64,000 nt of DNA. Source: Demequina soli. Lineage in GTDB: Bacteria > Actinomycetota > Actinomycetes > Actinomycetales > Demequinaceae. The position numbers and the translations under genes are program-made. The notes beneath the pieces are model-generated. The model had not been told where the DNA came from. It made no database searches and saw only the letters and a program-made list of their open reading frames with translations. The stretch spans positions 37,747 through 101,746 of the forward strand of contig NZ_BBLZ01000008.1 in the NCBI RefSeq assembly GCF_000971195.1. Direction: 5' to 3'. Within the stretch, counting starts at the first letter, position 1, and each line of letters opens with the position of its first letter. Below, one piece after another: positions 1 through 8,690 of this stretch.

Positions 1-26
1 GGGGACGATGCGCGCGCATCGTCCCC
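1..26. terminator. Perfect 26-bp palindrome made of two GACGATGCG motifs
   Basis: Positions 1-13 and 14-26 are exact reverse complements. Each half carries the GACGATGCG 9-mer that recurs across the window (sites 4-12 and 15-23). It lies 17 bp past the stop codon of the peptide-importer ATPase gene, so a terminator for that minus-strand operon is the simplest reading. With no loop bases it could equally be a protein-binding palindrome. Confidence 0.5.
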
Positions 27-43
27 CGCCCCTCCACCGGCGA

Positions 44-1723
44 TCAGGCGCCCAGGCCCTCCCACTCGGCCCGGCGCTGCGCCTGCAGCACTGGATCCGG
101 CACGGGAAGGGACGCCAGCAGGCGCTGCGTGTAGGGGTCGGACGGCGCGCCGAGCACCTCGGCGCCCGTGCCCTCCTCGACCATGCGGCCGCGGTGCAGC
201 ACCGCGATGCGGTCCGCGAGCATGTCCACCACCGCGAGGTCGTGGCTGATGAACAGGGCCGCGAAGCCGAGCTCGCGGTGGAGCTCGTCGAACAGGTCGA
301 GCACGCGCGCCTGGACCGAGACGTCGAGGGCGGAGGTCGGCTCGTCGGCGATGAGCAGCTCCGGGTCGAGCGCGAGCGCACGCGCGAGCGAGGCGCGCTG
401 GCGCTGGCCGCCGGAGAGCTCGTGCGGGTACCGGTCGCCGTAGGAGGCCGGCAGCTGGACCGCCTCGAGCAGCTCGTCGACGCGGGCGCGCGCGTCGGCG
501 GCGGACTCCGCGCGGCCGTGGACCACGAGCGGCTCGGCCACGCACTGCGCGATGGTGAGCAGCGGGTTGAAGCTGGTCGCCGGGTCCTGGAACACGAAGC
601 CGATGCGGTGGCGGATGGGGCGGATGTCCCGCTCCTTCGCGCCGTTCATCTCGACGCCGAGCACGCGGAAGGATCCGCCCGACACCTTGGTCAGGCCCGC
701 CATCGCGCGTCCGATCGTGGTCTTGCCGGAGCCCGACTCGCCCACGAGGCCCAGGACCTCCCCGGGTCGGATGTCGAACGAGACGCCGTCGACCGCGACG
801 AAGTCGGGCTGGCGGAAGCGGCCCGGGTAGACGATGCGCAGCCCCTCCGCGGAGACGACCGGCGCCTCGCTCTCCCACCCCTCGGGACGACGGGCGGCAC
901 GCTCGGCGGCGCGGGCGAGGCCCTCGCCGATGCGCGGCACGGCCGCGAGCAGCTGCTGCGTGTACGGCTCGCGCGGCGACTCGAAGAGCTCGCGCACCGG
1001 CGCCTCCTCGACGAGCTTGCCCTGGTACATGACCGCGACGCGGTCCGCGAGGTCCGCCACCACGCCCATGTTGTGGGTGATGAGGACGATCGCGGCGCCG
1101 AACTCGTCGCGGCAGCGACGCAGCAGGTCGAGGATCTCGGCCTGCACGGTGACGTCGAGCGCGGTGGTGGGCTCGTCCGCGACGATCACGCCGGGGTCGA
1201 GGACAAGCGCCTGCGCGATGACGATGCGCTGCTTCTGCCCGCCCGAGAACTGGTGCGGGTAGTGGTCGATGCGCGTCTCGGGGTCGGGGATGCCCACGCG
1301 CCGCATGACGTCGAGGACCTTGGCGCGCGCCTCGGCCTTGGTCATGCGGCCGTGCGCGAGCAGGCCCTCCGCGATCTGCCAGCCCACGGGGTAGACCGGG
1401 TTGAGCGCGGTGGACGGCTCCTGGAACACCATGGCGGCGTCGCGGCCTCGCGCCCGGCGCAGCCCCTTGGCGGACACGGTCGCGATGTCCGTCTCGCCGC
1501 CGTCGCGGCCACGCAGGACCACGGCGCCGCGGATCGAGGCCGTCTCGGGCAGGAGCCCGAGGATCGACTTGGCGGTGACGGTCTTGCCCGAGCCCGACTC
1601 GCCCACCACGGCGAGCACCTCGCCGGGCTTGACGGCGAGCGAGACGCCGTCGACGGCGCGGACGGGGCCGGCGTCGGTGGCGAAGGTGACCGAGAGGTCG
1701 GTGATCTCGACGAGGTCGCTCAT
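44..1723 (-). CDS. Dipeptide/oligopeptide ABC transporter, fused double ATP-binding protein (DppD-DppF type)
   Basis: Predicted cytoplasmic ATPase that powers peptide import. It is 559 residues with two complete ABC cassettes, a natural fusion of the two ATPases usually encoded separately (DppD and DppF). Cassette 1 has Walker A GESGSGKTVT at residues 41-50, signature SGGQKQR and Walker B VIVADEPTTALD. Cassette 2 has Walker A GESGSGKTTIGR near residue 330, signature SGGQRQR and Walker B LLIADEPTSALD. Both nucleotide sites look catalytically intact. The ATG at 1723 overlaps the stop of the upstream permease gene (ATGA, 1720-1723), which implies translational coupling; longer upstream readings run antisense-like through the permease gene. 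It is the last gene of a four-gene operon. Peptide specificity is inferred from the family and not visible here. Confidence 0.93.
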   Translation of the reverse strand: MSDLVEITDLSVTFATDAGPVRAVDGVSLAVKPGEVLAVVGESGSGKTVTAKSILGLLPETASIRGAVVLRGRDGGETDIATVSAKGLRRARGRDAAMVFQEPSTALNPVYPVGWQIAEGLLAHGRMTKAEARAKVLDVMRRVGIPDPETRIDHYPHQFSGGQKQRIVIAQALVLDPGVIVADEPTTALDVTVQAEILDLLRRCRDEFGAAIVLITHNMGVVADLADRVAVMYQGKLVEEAPVRELFESPREPYTQQLLAAVPRIGEGLARAAERAARRPEGWESEAPVVSAEGLRIVYPGRFRQPDFVAVDGVSFDIRPGEVLGLVGESGSGKTTIGRAMAGLTKVSGGSFRVLGVEMNGAKERDIRPIRHRIGFVFQDPATSFNPLLTIAQCVAEPLVVHGRAESAADARARVDELLEAVQLPASYGDRYPHELSGGQRQRASLARALALDPELLIADEPTSALDVSVQARVLDLFDELHRELGFAALFISHDLAVVDMLADRIAVLHRGRMVEEGTGAEVLGAPSDPYTQRLLASLPVPDPVLQAQRRAEWEGLGA

Positions 1724-2715
1724 GCGGAGGCCTCCTGGGTGGTCGATGCGGGGGCGAGCAGGTCCTCGACCGGCTCGGCGCCCGCGGCACGGCGGCGCAG
1801 GCGCGGGTCGGACAGGTCGTTGAGGGACTCGCCCACGAGGGTGAGGCCCAGCACGACGAGCACGATCGCGAGGCCCGGGAACAGCGCGGTCCACCAGATA
1901 CCGGAGGTGACGTCGCCGACGGCCTTGTTGAGGTCGTAGCCCCACTCGGCGGCCGCGGACGGCTCGATGCCGAAGCCGAGGAAGCCCAGGCCCGCGAGCG
2001 TGAGGATGGCCTCGGAGGCGTTGAGCGTGAGGATGAGCGGCAGCGTGCGCAGCGAGTTGCGGAGCACGTGACGCGTCATGATGCGGACGTGTCCGGCGCC
2101 GATCACCCGCGCCGACTCGACGAACGCCTCCGACTTGATCCGCACCACCTCGGCGCGCGTGACGCGCAGGTACTGCGGGATGTAGATGACCGTGATCGAC
2201 AGCGCCGCGGCGAGGATGCCGGGCCACATGCCCGACTGGCCGTGGTTGATCGCGATGGCGAGCACGATCGCGAGCAGCAGGGACGGGAACGCGTAGATCG
2301 CGTCGGCGATCACCACGAGCACGCGGTCGAGCCAGCCGCCGAAGTAGCCCGCGATGAGGCCGAGCGCGACGCCCACGACGATCGACGCGGCGACCGCCAC
2401 GAGGATGACGAGCAGCGCGGTGCGCGAGCCCCAGATGAGGCGCGACAGCACGTCGTAGCCGCCCTGCGTGGTGCCGAGCAGGTGCGCGGACGACGGCGCC
2501 TGGGTGGCGCCGAACAGGCCGTTCTCGTCGCGCAGCTCCGCGTAGCCGTACGGCGCGAGGACCGGCGCGAGCAGCGCGGTGACCAGGAAGATCACGGTGA
2601 GCACCAGGCCCGCGACGAGCATGCCGCGCTGGAGGCCGATGCTCTGGCGCAGCTGGGAGACGATCGGCAGGCGCGCCCAGCGGGAGGCGCGGGGGGACGA
2701 TGCGGTGGAGGGCAT
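1720..2715 (-). CDS. Peptide ABC transporter inner-membrane permease (DppC family)
   Basis: One of the two permease subunits of the importer, 331 residues. An N-terminal membrane helix near residues 35-55 precedes a BPD_transp_1 domain with about five further helices. The DppC-type substitution of the EAA loop, ESARVIGAGHVRIMTRHVLRN, touches the ATPase; its core is GAGHVRIMTRHVL. The extracytoplasmic loop after helix 1 carries the typical AQAPSSAHLLGTTQGGYD segment, as in DppC/OppC. Its start lies one base after the stop of dppB and its stop overlaps the ATPase start by 4 bp. A GACGATGCG motif (2696-2704) falls within its first codons. Confidence 0.93.
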   Translation of the reverse strand: MPSTASSPRASRWARLPIVSQLRQSIGLQRGMLVAGLVLTVIFLVTALLAPVLAPYGYAELRDENGLFGATQAPSSAHLLGTTQGGYDVLSRLIWGSRTALLVILVAVAASIVVGVALGLIAGYFGGWLDRVLVVIADAIYAFPSLLLAIVLAIAINHGQSGMWPGILAAALSITVIYIPQYLRVTRAEVVRIKSEAFVESARVIGAGHVRIMTRHVLRNSLRTLPLILTLNASEAILTLAGLGFLGFGIEPSAAAEWGYDLNKAVGDVTSGIWWTALFPGLAIVLVVLGLTLVGESLNDLSDPRLRRRAAGAEPVEDLLAPASTTQEASA

Positions 2716-2716
2716 G

Positions 2717-3805
2717 TCAGTACCTCACCCTCGGGTCGATGAGCGCCGCGATGATGTCGACGATGAAGTTGGTGAGGGCGACCACGACCGCGAGGAGCGC
2801 GACGATGCCCTGGACGGCCACGAAGTCGCGCGCCTGGAGGTACTGGCCGAGCTGGAAGCCCAGGCCCTTCCACTCGAACGTGGTCTCCGTGAGGACCGCG
2901 CCGGATAGGAGCAGCGCGATCTGGAGGCCGACGACCGTGATGATGGGGATGAGCGCCGGGCGGTACGCGTGCTTGCGCAGCAGCCGCCGCTCCGGGACGC
3001 CGCGCGAGCGGGCCGCGTCGACGTAGCCCGCGCCGAACGTCGAGATGACGTTGGTGCGCACCACGCGCAGGAACACGCCGGCGGTGAGCAGGCCGAGCGC
3101 GAGCGCCGGGAGGATCGCGTGCTGGAGCACGTCGCCGATGACGGCGGGGTCGCCGGTCTTGAAGGCGTCGATGAGGTAGATCCCGGTGGGGTTGTCGACG
3201 CGCGCGAGCTGGAGCTCGGCGCGCGTCGAGGCGCGGCCGTTGACGGGCAGCACGTCGAGCCACACGGAGAACACGAGCTTGAGCATGAGGCCCGCGAAGA
3301 AGACGGGGGTCGCGTAGGCGAGGATCGCGAAGATGCGCAGCCCGGCGTCGGCCCCGCGGTCGCGCCGGAAGGCCGCGATGCGGCCGAGCGGGATGCCCAC
3401 GGCGAACGCGATGATGAGCGCGTACGCGGACAGCTCGAGGGTCGCGGCGCCGAAGGTGGTGACGACCTCGGTGATGGGGCGGTGGTCCGACAGCGTGGTG
3501 CCGAAGTCGCCGTGAAGGATGTTGCCCAGGTACTCGAGGTACTGGACGAGCAGGGGGCGGTCGTAGCCGGCGGCGTGGATGCGCTCGGCCAGCTGGTCCG
3601 CGGGGAGGCGGCCGCCCTGGGCGGCGGTGATCGGGTCTCCGGTGGAGCGCATCAGCAGGAACACCGCGGTCACGAGGATGAACACGGTGGGGATGATGAG
3701 CAGCGCGCGCACCGCGATGTAGCGCCCGAGGGAGCCCCCGGACTTCTTCGCCTTGGGCTGCGGTGCGGCGGCCTGGGCGGTCGGGGCTTCCGACGTGGTG
3801 GTCAT
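2717..3805 (-). CDS. Peptide ABC transporter inner-membrane permease (DppB family)
   Basis: Second permease subunit, 362 residues from the ATG at 3805. A short basic cytoplasmic N-terminus rich in Ala/Pro/Lys precedes the first helix (YIAVRALLIIPTVFILVTAV). The sequence around GDPITAAQGGRLPADQL and the loop LHGDFGTTLSDHRPI are typical of DppB-like proteins, and the C-terminus has the conserved IDPRVRY ending. The EAA-like loop DAARSRGVPERRLLRKHAYR is visible. Upstream in-frame starts lie in low-complexity sequence and were rejected. An intrinsic-terminator hairpin (3856-3883) separates it from the upstream binding-protein gene, so it is probably expressed at a lower level by read-through. Confidence 0.92.
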   Translation of the reverse strand: MTTTSEAPTAQAAAPQPKAKKSGGSLGRYIAVRALLIIPTVFILVTAVFLLMRSTGDPITAAQGGRLPADQLAERIHAAGYDRPLLVQYLEYLGNILHGDFGTTLSDHRPITEVVTTFGAATLELSAYALIIAFAVGIPLGRIAAFRRDRGADAGLRIFAILAYATPVFFAGLMLKLVFSVWLDVLPVNGRASTRAELQLARVDNPTGIYLIDAFKTGDPAVIGDVLQHAILPALALGLLTAGVFLRVVRTNVISTFGAGYVDAARSRGVPERRLLRKHAYRPALIPIITVVGLQIALLLSGAVLTETTFEWKGLGFQLGQYLQARDFVAVQGIVALLAVVVALTNFIVDIIAALIDPRVRY

Positions 3806-3855
3806 GCTGGGTCCTGACTGGCCGCGGGCGGCCGTTGGTGCAGCGGGGACGAGAA

Positions 3856-3883
3856 CGCGGGGGGCCGTCACCGGCCCCCCGCG
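3856..3883 (-). terminator. Intergenic hairpin between binding-protein gene and dppB
   Basis: A perfect 11-bp G/C stem (3856-3866 with 3873-3883) and a 6-nt loop follow the stop of the binding-protein gene directly. There is no T-run. The position suggests partial termination so that binding protein exceeds permease. Confidence 0.6.
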
Positions 3884-3893
3884 TCCGCCGTCA

Positions 3894-5564
3894 TCAGCCC
3901 TTCGAGAGGGCGCCGTAACGGAACTTGAACGAGGCGTCGAGGGTGTCCGCGGCACCCGAGACGTCCTTGCCGGTGACCGCGACCTGCGCACCCTGCAGCA
4001 GCGGCAGGGTCGAGAGGTCACCGGCGACGGTGTCCTGGATCTTCTCGATCAGGGCGGTGCGGGCGTCGGGGTCGACGGTCGTCGCCTGCTCGAGGATCAT
4101 GTCGTTCACGTCCTGGTTGGAGTAGTGGTTGCCCAGGAAGTTCTCCGTGAGGAAGAACGGCGTGAGGTAGTTGTCCGCGTCCGAGTAGTCCGGGAACCAG
4201 CCGAGCTGGTACATCGGGTAGACGTCCGAGGTGCGGTCCTTCGAGTACTGGACGTACTCGGTCGACTGCAGGTTGACCGTGAACAGGCCGCTCGCCTCGA
4301 GCTGGTCCTTGACGAGCGCGTACTCGTCGGACGAGCCGTTGCCGTAGTGGTCCGTGTTGTACTGCAGGTCGATCGCGAGCGGGGTCGCGACGCCGGCAGC
4401 CTCGAGGGTCGCCTTCGCCTTGTCGACGTCGGGGCCGCCCGCGCCGTCGCCGTACATGTCCTTGAGCGACTGGGTCGCGCCGGTGAGGCCGTCCGGGACG
4501 TAGGAGAACAGCGGCGTGTAGGTGCCCTTGTAGACCTGGTCCGAGATCTCCTGGCGGTCGATCACGTCGGCCATCGCCTGACGCACGGCGAGCGCCTTGG
4601 AGGCGTCCGCATCGGCCGTGGTGGCGCCGAACGGCATCGTGTCGAAGTTGAAGACGATGTAGCGGATCTCGCCGCCGGGGCCGTCGACGACCTGGACGTT
4701 GTCGTCCGTGCGAAGGTCCGCGATGTCCGTGGCGGACAGCGAGCGGAACGCGACGTCGATGTTGCCCTGCTGGACGTCGAGCTTGAGGTTCGACTCCTCG
4801 GCGTAGTACTTCACGTCGACGTGGTCGTTCTTCGGCGCGCCCAGGATGCCCTGGTACTCCGGGTTCGGGTCGTAGCTGACGAGGTTGTTCTGGTCGTAGC
4901 CGGAGATGACGTACGGACCGGCGAACGCGTTGCCCGCGACGATGTCGGCGTCCGGGGTCAGCGCGTCGGCCGCGAAGACCTCCTCGTCGACGATCGGGCC
5001 GGCGGGCGAGGACAGGATCTGCGGGAATACCTGGTCGTTCTCCGACTTGAGGTGGAAGACCACCGTCGTGGCGTCGGGGGCGTCCACGCTGTCGAGGTTG
5101 TACAGCAGCGAGCCGGGGCCGTTGCCGTCGTCCGCGCCCGACTCGAAGATCGCGAGCATGCGGTCGAAGGAGAACTTGACGTCCGACGAGGTGAGGTCGT
5201 GGCCGTTGGCGAACTTGAGGCCCGCCTTGAGGGTGACGGTGTACTCGGTCGGCGCGGTGAACTCCGCGGTCTCCGCGATGTCGGGCTCGACGTCGGGGCT
5301 GCCCAGCGGGGTGTTGAGCAGGAACGGGTAGACCTGGTTCATCACCGCGAACGAGCCGTTGTCGTACGAGCCGGCCGGGTCGATCGTCGTGATCTTGTCG
5401 GTGGTGCCGATGACGAGCGACGCGCCGCCGCCCGTGGCGCCGTCGCCGGCTCCGGCGCTCGAGTCGTCGCTCGACGAGCCGCCCGAGCAGGCGGCCAGCG
5501 TGAGAGCCGAGACCGCGATGCCGACCGCAAGACCCGCGCGACGCGGGTGGGACGGGTTCCGCAT
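3894..5564 (-). CDS. Peptide-binding lipoprotein of the ABC importer (SBP family 5)
   Basis: Extracellular solute-binding lipoprotein that delivers peptides to the permease. It is 556 residues. A basic N-terminus and hydrophobic stretch end in the lipobox LAAC with the lipidated cysteine at residue 26, then a Ser/Asp/Gly-rich linker, then the family-5 binding domain (TIDPAGSYDNGSFAVMNQVY, VTLKAGLKFANGHDLTSSDV and SFDRM are typical). The start is fixed by the signal peptide and a strong Shine-Dalgarno AAGGAGGG upstream of the ATG at 5564. It is the first gene of the importer operon. A peptide role is inferred from the family; nickel or other oligo-substrates are possible in SBP_bac_5. Confidence 0.93.
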   Translation of the reverse strand: MRNPSHPRRAGLAVGIAVSALTLAACSGGSSSDDSSAGAGDGATGGGASLVIGTTDKITTIDPAGSYDNGSFAVMNQVYPFLLNTPLGSPDVEPDIAETAEFTAPTEYTVTLKAGLKFANGHDLTSSDVKFSFDRMLAIFESGADDGNGPGSLLYNLDSVDAPDATTVVFHLKSENDQVFPQILSSPAGPIVDEEVFAADALTPDADIVAGNAFAGPYVISGYDQNNLVSYDPNPEYQGILGAPKNDHVDVKYYAEESNLKLDVQQGNIDVAFRSLSATDIADLRTDDNVQVVDGPGGEIRYIVFNFDTMPFGATTADADASKALAVRQAMADVIDRQEISDQVYKGTYTPLFSYVPDGLTGATQSLKDMYGDGAGGPDVDKAKATLEAAGVATPLAIDLQYNTDHYGNGSSDEYALVKDQLEASGLFTVNLQSTEYVQYSKDRTSDVYPMYQLGWFPDYSDADNYLTPFFLTENFLGNHYSNQDVNDMILEQATTVDPDARTALIEKIQDTVAGDLSTLPLLQGAQVAVTGKDVSGAADTLDASFKFRYGALSKG

Positions 5565-6016
5565 AGGTGTTCCCTCCTTGGGTACGAAGCGAGGGCTGTC
5601 ACCCCCGCCTTGGCACGAATTCCTACCACCCGCGATGCGCCCCGACGCCGCGGATCGGCGTTTATTTACAGCCCTGCAACATTTGCGGCTTCGCCTCCCG
5701 TGTGGCGTGACCGAATCGTTACGGACGACCCATGGTCCACATCGTGAGACGCGCAAGATTCCTGCGTCCCCGTGTGGCGGCGCCAAGCGGCCGCCACGGC
5801 CGTCCGAGCGGTGAGACGCCGCGGCGCCGCCGGGGGACGATGCGTCACCCGGGTCCGCGCGGGCGCCCCCGTCCGCGCCGGGCGGGCGGGCCACCGGGCC
5901 CGACCGCGGGGCCACCGCCCGGGACCGCTCCCGATCACTGTCATGCCAGTAAATGAAGGCGTCGCTCCCAATTCAGCGAAAAGTCGCAGACACGCCGAAA
6001 AACCGCCCCGATCTGC

Positions 6017-6046
6017 TTGGCCCGGTACCCCCAGGGGCTCTACACT
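6017..6046 (+). promoter_or_regulatory. Sigma-70-like promoter with no obvious downstream gene
   Basis: TTGGCC (6017-6022) and TACACT (6041-6046) are separated by 18 bp on the plus strand. A 7-bp hairpin (6062-6068 with 6072-6078) and the larger stem at 6098-6147 follow, but the next gene is on the opposite strand. It could drive a short non-coding or antisense RNA. Confidence 0.3.
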
Positions 6047-6097
6047 GAACACCGGCGTGAGGACGGTCTCGGACCGTCGCGACATCGCCGAAGACGT

Positions 6098-6147
6098 CCC
6101 CGGGAGGGGCGGCCGCGGTGCCCCCCAGCGCAGCCGACCTCCCGGGG
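6098..6147. terminator. Terminator-like stem downstream of the PAP2 gene
   Basis: A perfect 10-bp stem (6098-6107 with 6138-6147) encloses a GC-rich loop that can itself pair. It lies 20 bp past the PAP2 stop codon and could also terminate a plus-strand transcript from the promoter-like site at 6017-6046. Confidence 0.45.
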
Positions 6148-6166
6148 CACCTTCGTCTTCGGGCCC

Positions 6167-6973
6167 CTACGGCCCCTCCGCGTCGCCCGCGTCGGGGCCC
6201 GGGTCGGCGGCCGCATCGTCCGCCTGCGCGCGCGCCCACGCGAGGTCGGCGGCGTCCGCGCCTCCCGGCGCCTCGGGGCGCGCGGGCGGGTCGCGCCGCT
6301 CGAGCCACAGGTCGTGCCAGCGCTCGAGGCCGACCACGACGCCGAGCACCGCGAGCGCCACGCACGCGCCCGCGAGCACGTCGGTGAGGAAGTGGTAGCC
6401 CAGGTACAGGCGGCTCGCGCCGACCGCGCCGACGATCACGACGGAGGCCGCCACCCACGCGGCGAGCTTCCACGACGACTCGGGGTCCGAGTGCCACAGC
6501 AGGTAGCCGACCACCAGCACGAGCGTGGCCGCGCCGATCGTGTGGCCCGACGGGAACGAGCCGGAGGTCTCGCCGCCGGGCACCGCCATGTAGAGGTCGG
6601 CCGGCCGGTCGCGGCCCACGGTCGCCTTGAGGATCACCGTGAGCCCGGTCGACAGCGCCATCGCCCCGGCGATGAGCAGCGGATGCCACCAGTGGCGCGT
6701 CACCAGCCACCACACGCCCGCGATCACCGCCACCACGATGGGCAGCACGACCGGCCCGAAGAGCGTCGAGACGCCGGTCATCACGGCCGTGAGCGTGTCG
6801 GTGCGATGGCCCGCGAGCAGCTCGAGGAGGGGCTGGTCGAGGCGCGAGAGGTCCTCGTTCTCCGTCACCCAGTCGAGCAGCCCGACGAAGCCCGCGACGC
6901 CGAGCGCGATGAGCACCGCGGCGGGCCACAAGGCGAGCGCGAGGTCCGCGCCGCGCGTCCGGGAGGAAGTCAT
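6167..6973 (-). CDS. PAP2-family membrane phosphatase (undecaprenyl-pyrophosphate or lipid phosphatase type)
   Basis: Integral membrane acid phosphatase of the PAP2 superfamily, 268 residues with about six membrane helices. All three signature motifs are present: K-x6-RP (KATVGRDRP), PSGH (GSFPSGHTIG) and SR-x5-H-x3-D (SRLYLGYHFLTD), so it should be active. Likely substrates are undecaprenyl pyrophosphate or phosphatidylglycerol phosphate; the sequence does not decide. The C-terminal tail is Asp/Ala/Pro-rich and cytoplasmic. The ATG at 6973 lies 7 nt after TAGGGT (6981-6986), which suggests a leaderless transcript; a GTG 18 bp upstream is an alternative start. It stands alone. Confidence 0.88.
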   Translation of the reverse strand: MTSSRTRGADLALALWPAAVLIALGVAGFVGLLDWVTENEDLSRLDQPLLELLAGHRTDTLTAVMTGVSTLFGPVVLPIVVAVIAGVWWLVTRHWWHPLLIAGAMALSTGLTVILKATVGRDRPADLYMAVPGGETSGSFPSGHTIGAATLVLVVGYLLWHSDPESSWKLAAWVAASVVIVGAVGASRLYLGYHFLTDVLAGACVALAVLGVVVGLERWHDLWLERRDPPARPEAPGGADAADLAWARAQADDAAADPGPDAGDAEGP

Positions 6974-7024
6974 GCGCCCCACCCTAGGCACCCGCGCACG
7001 GGCCGCCGTGGGCGACGCTCCGGG

Positions 7025-7882
7025 CTACGCGGAGGCGCGCTCGCGCGCGACCATCGCCTCCTCGAGCGTCGCCGGCACGGCCTCGAGATCGGCCTCGAGG
7101 CCCCCGAGCGCCGCGCGCACCCGGGCCTCGTCGGCGTCGACCGCGCGGACGTGGGTGCCCGCGAGCATGACGAGCACGCCCGCGGCGTCGAGCGCCGCGA
7201 ACGCGTCCTGCCAGCGCCCGGTGCGCACCGCGAGCGCGGTGGTGCCGCCGACGATGTCCGCGAGCTGCCCCTCCGCGACCGCGACGCCCTGGGACATCAG
7301 CACGAGGCGGTCGCACTGCTCCGCCTCCTGCATGTAGTGGGTGGTGACGAGCACGCCGACGCCCGCGTCCGCGCTGTCGTGGATGGTGTCCCACAGGCGG
7401 GCGCGCGACAGCGGGTCGACCCCGGAGGTCGGCTCGTCGAGGACCAGCAGCTCGGGCGCGTGGCCGAAGGCCGCGACGAACGCGAGCTGGCGCTGACGGC
7501 CGAGCCCGATGCCGCCGACCAGGCTGTCGCGCGAGCCGCGCAGCGCCTCGGGCACCTCGGTGACCCGCGACCCGAACGCCTCGTCGACGAACGCGAGGTT
7601 CTCGGCGACCGTGAGGTCGTCCCACAGCCCCAGGCCCTGCGGCACGTAGCCGAGCCGGGCACGGCTCTCGCGCGACGGCTCGCCGCCGAACAGCGCGAGG
7701 TCGCCCTCGGACGGCGCGAGCAGGCCCAGGATCATGCGGATGAGCGTGGTCTTGCCCGCGCCGTTGGCGCCGAGCAGGCCGACGATCTCCCCCGACTCGA
7801 CCGTGAGCGAGACGCCGTCGACCGCCGTGAAGCTGCCGAAGCGGCGGGTGACGGACGCGGCCCGGATGAGCGGCTCGGCCAT
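7025..7882 (-). CDS. ABC exporter ATP-binding protein
   Basis: Cytoplasmic ATPase, 285 residues, of the ABC-2 drug/lipid export type. Walker A is GANGAGKTTLI, a Q-loop follows, and Walker B is LLVLDEPTSGVDP. The signature region reads LVGGIGLGRQRQLAF instead of LSGGQ, a clear degeneracy, so this cassette may be the less active half of the pair. It has a C-terminal ~75-residue regulatory segment. It starts one base after the neighbouring ATPase gene ends and is the last gene of permease-ATPase-ATPase. The arrangement resembles exporters such as YbhFSR, in which two ATPase domains serve an ABC-2 permease. The exported substrate is unknown. Confidence 0.88.
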   Translation of the reverse strand: MAEPLIRAASVTRRFGSFTAVDGVSLTVESGEIVGLLGANGAGKTTLIRMILGLLAPSEGDLALFGGEPSRESRARLGYVPQGLGLWDDLTVAENLAFVDEAFGSRVTEVPEALRGSRDSLVGGIGLGRQRQLAFVAAFGHAPELLVLDEPTSGVDPLSRARLWDTIHDSADAGVGVLVTTHYMQEAEQCDRLVLMSQGVAVAEGQLADIVGGTTALAVRTGRWQDAFAALDAAGVLVMLAGTHVRAVDADEARVRAALGGLEADLEAVPATLEEAMVARERASA

Positions 7883-7883
7883 G

Positions 7884-8690
7884 TCAGGCCCCCTTCGCGA
7901 TGGCCGCGGCGACCACGGCGTCCTCGATGTCCGCGGCGCGCGGGTGCCCCGCCGGCGGATCCTCGGGCGACCACACCCGGTACCCCCGGCCCCGGCGCCA
8001 CGTGCGCGCGGGGTCGCCCGGCGCATCGTCCGCCACCACGTGCCCCGGCACCCCGGCGAGGACCTCCGCGGGGGTGCCCTCGAGCAGGATCTCGCCCGCG
8101 TCGAGGACCACCACGCGGTGCGCGCGCTCGGCCTCGTCGAGGTAGGTGGTGGCCATCACCACGGCCGCGCCCTGCGACGCGGCGAGGGAGACCATGCGCC
8201 ACAGGTCGACGCGGCTGACGGGGTCGACGCCGGTGGACGGCTCGTCGAGGATGAGCAGCTCGGGCCGGTGCAGCATCGCGAGGGAGAACGCGAGCTTCTG
8301 GCGCATGCCGCCGGACAGGTCGCGTGCCAGGCGCGACGCGGCCTGCTCGAGGCCCGCGCCCGTGAGCAGGGCCGCCCGCCGCTCCGCGAGGGCCGTGCCG
8401 GCGATGCCGTGGGCGGCGGCGACGAAGGCGATGTTCTCGTCGACCGAGAGGTCGCGCCACACCCCCGCCGCGGTGGGCATGAAGCCGATGCGCGCGAGGG
8501 CGGGCGCGGTGACCTCGCCGGCGGTCGGCGCGATCGCCCCGGCGAGGGTGCGCAGCAGCGTGGTCTTGCCCGCGCCGTCGCCGCCGACGACCGCGACGAT
8601 CTCGCCCGGGTCGACCGTGATCGAGACGCCCGCGAGCGCGGCGCGCCCGCTCCGCTCGACCGTGACGCCGGTCGCGCCCCACGCGGTCAT
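7884..8690 (-). CDS. ABC exporter ATP-binding protein, second cassette
   Basis: Cytoplasmic ATPase, 268 residues. Walker A is GGDGAGKTTLLR, the signature is LSGGMRQKLAFS and Walker B is LLILDEPSTGVDP, all intact, so this is probably the catalytically competent partner of the degenerate cassette encoded next. The ATG at 8690 overlaps the stop of the permease gene by 4 bp; longer readings run through the permease gene in another frame. The last ~40 residues are Trp/Arg/Pro-rich and have no obvious family match. Confidence 0.9.
   Translation of the reverse strand: MTAWGATGVTVERSGRAALAGVSITVDPGEIVAVVGGDGAGKTTLLRTLAGAIAPTAGEVTAPALARIGFMPTAAGVWRDLSVDENIAFVAAAHGIAGTALAERRAALLTGAGLEQAASRLARDLSGGMRQKLAFSLAMLHRPELLILDEPSTGVDPVSRVDLWRMVSLAASQGAAVVMATTYLDEAERAHRVVVLDAGEILLEGTPAEVLAGVPGHVVADDAPGDPARTWRRGRGYRVWSPEDPPAGHPRAADIEDAVVAAAIAKGA

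Larger units (their letters stand above)
5565..6166. other. 600-bp intergenic region upstream of the peptide importer
   Basis: No convincing gene. It holds the minus-strand leader and ribosome site of the binding-protein gene, a locally AT-rich patch near 5660-5690 that may carry its promoter, a GACGATGCG motif at 5836-5844, and the promoter-like and hairpin sequences at 6017-6147 listed separately. Long readings through it on either strand are Arg/Pro/Ala-rich and look non-coding. Confidence 0.55.

Noticed and set aside
5772-6398. Protein-coding gene in the 5.6-6.2 kb gap
   Set aside because: All frames there are Arg/Pro/Ala/Gly-rich with no ribosome site and no recognisable motif.
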